Source: an uncultured Selenomonadales bacterium (GTDB lineage: Bacteria > Bacillota > Negativicutes > Selenomonadales > Selenomonadaceae). From it: a stretch of 41,056 bases of DNA. Of this stretch, positions 40,063 to 41,056 are shown in pieces. The notes below the pieces were generated by a model. It saw nothing but the letters and a program-made list of their open reading frames with translations, made no database searches and was not told the DNA's origin. The DNA is taken from positions 1 through 41,056 of the forward strand of contig CAMVJN010000002.1 in assembly GCA_947167825.1 (NCBI GenBank), read 5' to 3'. Each line of letters begins with the position of its first letter. Positions within the stretch are counted from its first letter, which is position 1. A program made the translations under genes and the position numbers.

Positions 40063-41056
40063 ATGAAATGGAACCACCTCAAAAAAGCCTCTGCCGCGTT
40101 CGCCGTCGCCCTCGCGCTGGGCGCGCCCCTCGCGCCGATATGGCAGGACGGGGCGACGGTCTGCGAAGCGGCGAAAGACCCCGACGACCTGCACAAGATC
40201 GCCAAGCCCTGGCCCGGCGAGACGGACGTGCTGCTGGAGACGCCCATGGGGACGCTGCGCGGACGGCGGCATGAAAATGTCCGCATCTTCCGGGGCGTTC
40301 CCTACGCGAAGCCGCCCGTGGGCGAACTGCGCTTCGCCCCCACCGAGGCCGCCGAGCCGTGGGAGGGCGTGCTGGACGCGACACAGTACCGCCCGATGAT
40401 GACCCAGTACACCACGGCGAAATGCGACGAGGGCTCGCTGGTGCTGAACATTTGGACGCCCGCGAAGGAGGGCGAAAAGCTCCCGGTCTACGTGTTCATC
40501 CACGGCGGCGCTTTCGCCACGGGCAGCGGCTCGATGGCGACCTACGAATCCACGAACCTCGCCAAGGAGGGCATCGTCGCCGTCACCATCAATTACCGCC
40601 TGAACGCCTTCGGATTCCTCGCCGACGAGACGGGCATGAAAGAGTACGGCACCACGGGGAACTGGGGCCTTCTTGACCAGATCGAGGCGCTGAAATGGGT
40701 GCAAAAAAATATCGCCGCCTTTGGCGGCGACCCGGAGCGCGTGACCATCGGCGGCGAAAGCGCAGGTTCGTTCTCGGTCAGCGCACTGATTGCCTCGCCG
40801 TTGGCGAAGGGACTTTTCCGTCAAGCCATCATGGAAAGCGGCTGCATTTTGAACATTCCCACCGTCGCCCCCATCACGCGCGGCGACCTCGCGCTCTCTA
40901 TCGGGGACAGCCGCCGCTATATCGAGATGATGGGCGGCGCGGACACGCCCGAAGGCATCCGTTATATGCGCGGCATCCACGCCGAGGACTTGGCAGCGAA
41001 TACGCGCTTCCGCGTCCACGCCACCACCGACCCGCAGCCCTTCTGCTTCTGGCCCG
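40063..41056 (+). CDS. Carboxylesterase type B with signal peptide (partial, runs off the right edge)
   Basis: MKWNHLKKASAAFAVALALGAPLAPIW...; VRIFRGVPYAKPPVGELRFAPTE; VYVFIHGGAFATGSG; NWGLLDQIEALKWVQKNIAAFGGDPERVTIGGESAGSFSV. Confidence 0.92.
   Translation, partial: MKWNHLKKASAAFAVALALGAPLAPIWQDGATVCEAAKDPDDLHKIAKPWPGETDVLLETPMGTLRGRRHENVRIFRGVPYAKPPVGELRFAPTEAAEPWEGVLDATQYRPMMTQYTTAKCDEGSLVLNIWTPAKEGEKLPVYVFIHGGAFATGSGSMATYESTNLAKEGIVAVTINYRLNAFGFLADETGMKEYGTTGNWGLLDQIEALKWVQKNIAAFGGDPERVTIGGESAGSFSVSALIASPLAKGLFRQAIMESGCILNIPTVAPITRGDLALSIGDSRRYIEMMGGADTPEGIRYMRGIHAEDLAANTRFRVHATTDPQPFCFWP

Noticed and set aside
39115-41019. 634-aa minus-strand ORF antisense to merR and the carboxylesterase
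   Set aside because: Shadow ORF; both plus-strand genes have clear domain motifs.

Overview
By gene content the window looks like a diderm Firmicute (Negativicutes-like) chromosome segment in two parts. (A) About 1-12.6 kb is a prophage or integrative-element replication/regulation module. A minus-strand block holds an SNF2-type helicase, HNH nuclease, VRR-NUC nuclease, P4-type primase/helicase and a DUF4406-like protein. A divergent plus-strand block holds two small proteins, DUF2800, DUF2815, a small membrane protein and a family-A DNA polymerase. The two blocks are separated by an AT-rich region with three copies of a bipartite ~40-bp repeat. This is followed by a decayed HsdS fragment, an XRE regulator, a structured-RNA candidate, a perfect Fur-type 7-1-7 palindrome with no obvious gene, and a gene whose Shine-Dalgarno lies inside a strong hairpin. 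A dinB fragment truncated after about 43 residues marks the probable boundary. (B) 12.9-41 kb encodes a condensation-like/cNBD-like fusion protein, an SstT-type symporter, a YbjN-like small protein, a 6876-aa TpsA/LktA-like filamentous adhesin occupying half the window, its TpsB transporter, a divergent MerR/GyrI-like regulator with a textbook 19-bp-spacer dyad promoter facing tpsB, and a partial carboxylesterase. Points I find most worth checking: the tpsB-tpsA-ybjN-like operon under apparent MerR control; the condensation-cNBD fusion; the orphan structured RNA near 11.0-11.2 kb; the phage repeat cluster; and the in-frame TGA inside the helicase P-loop. All family calls come from reading motifs by eye; no searches were run.
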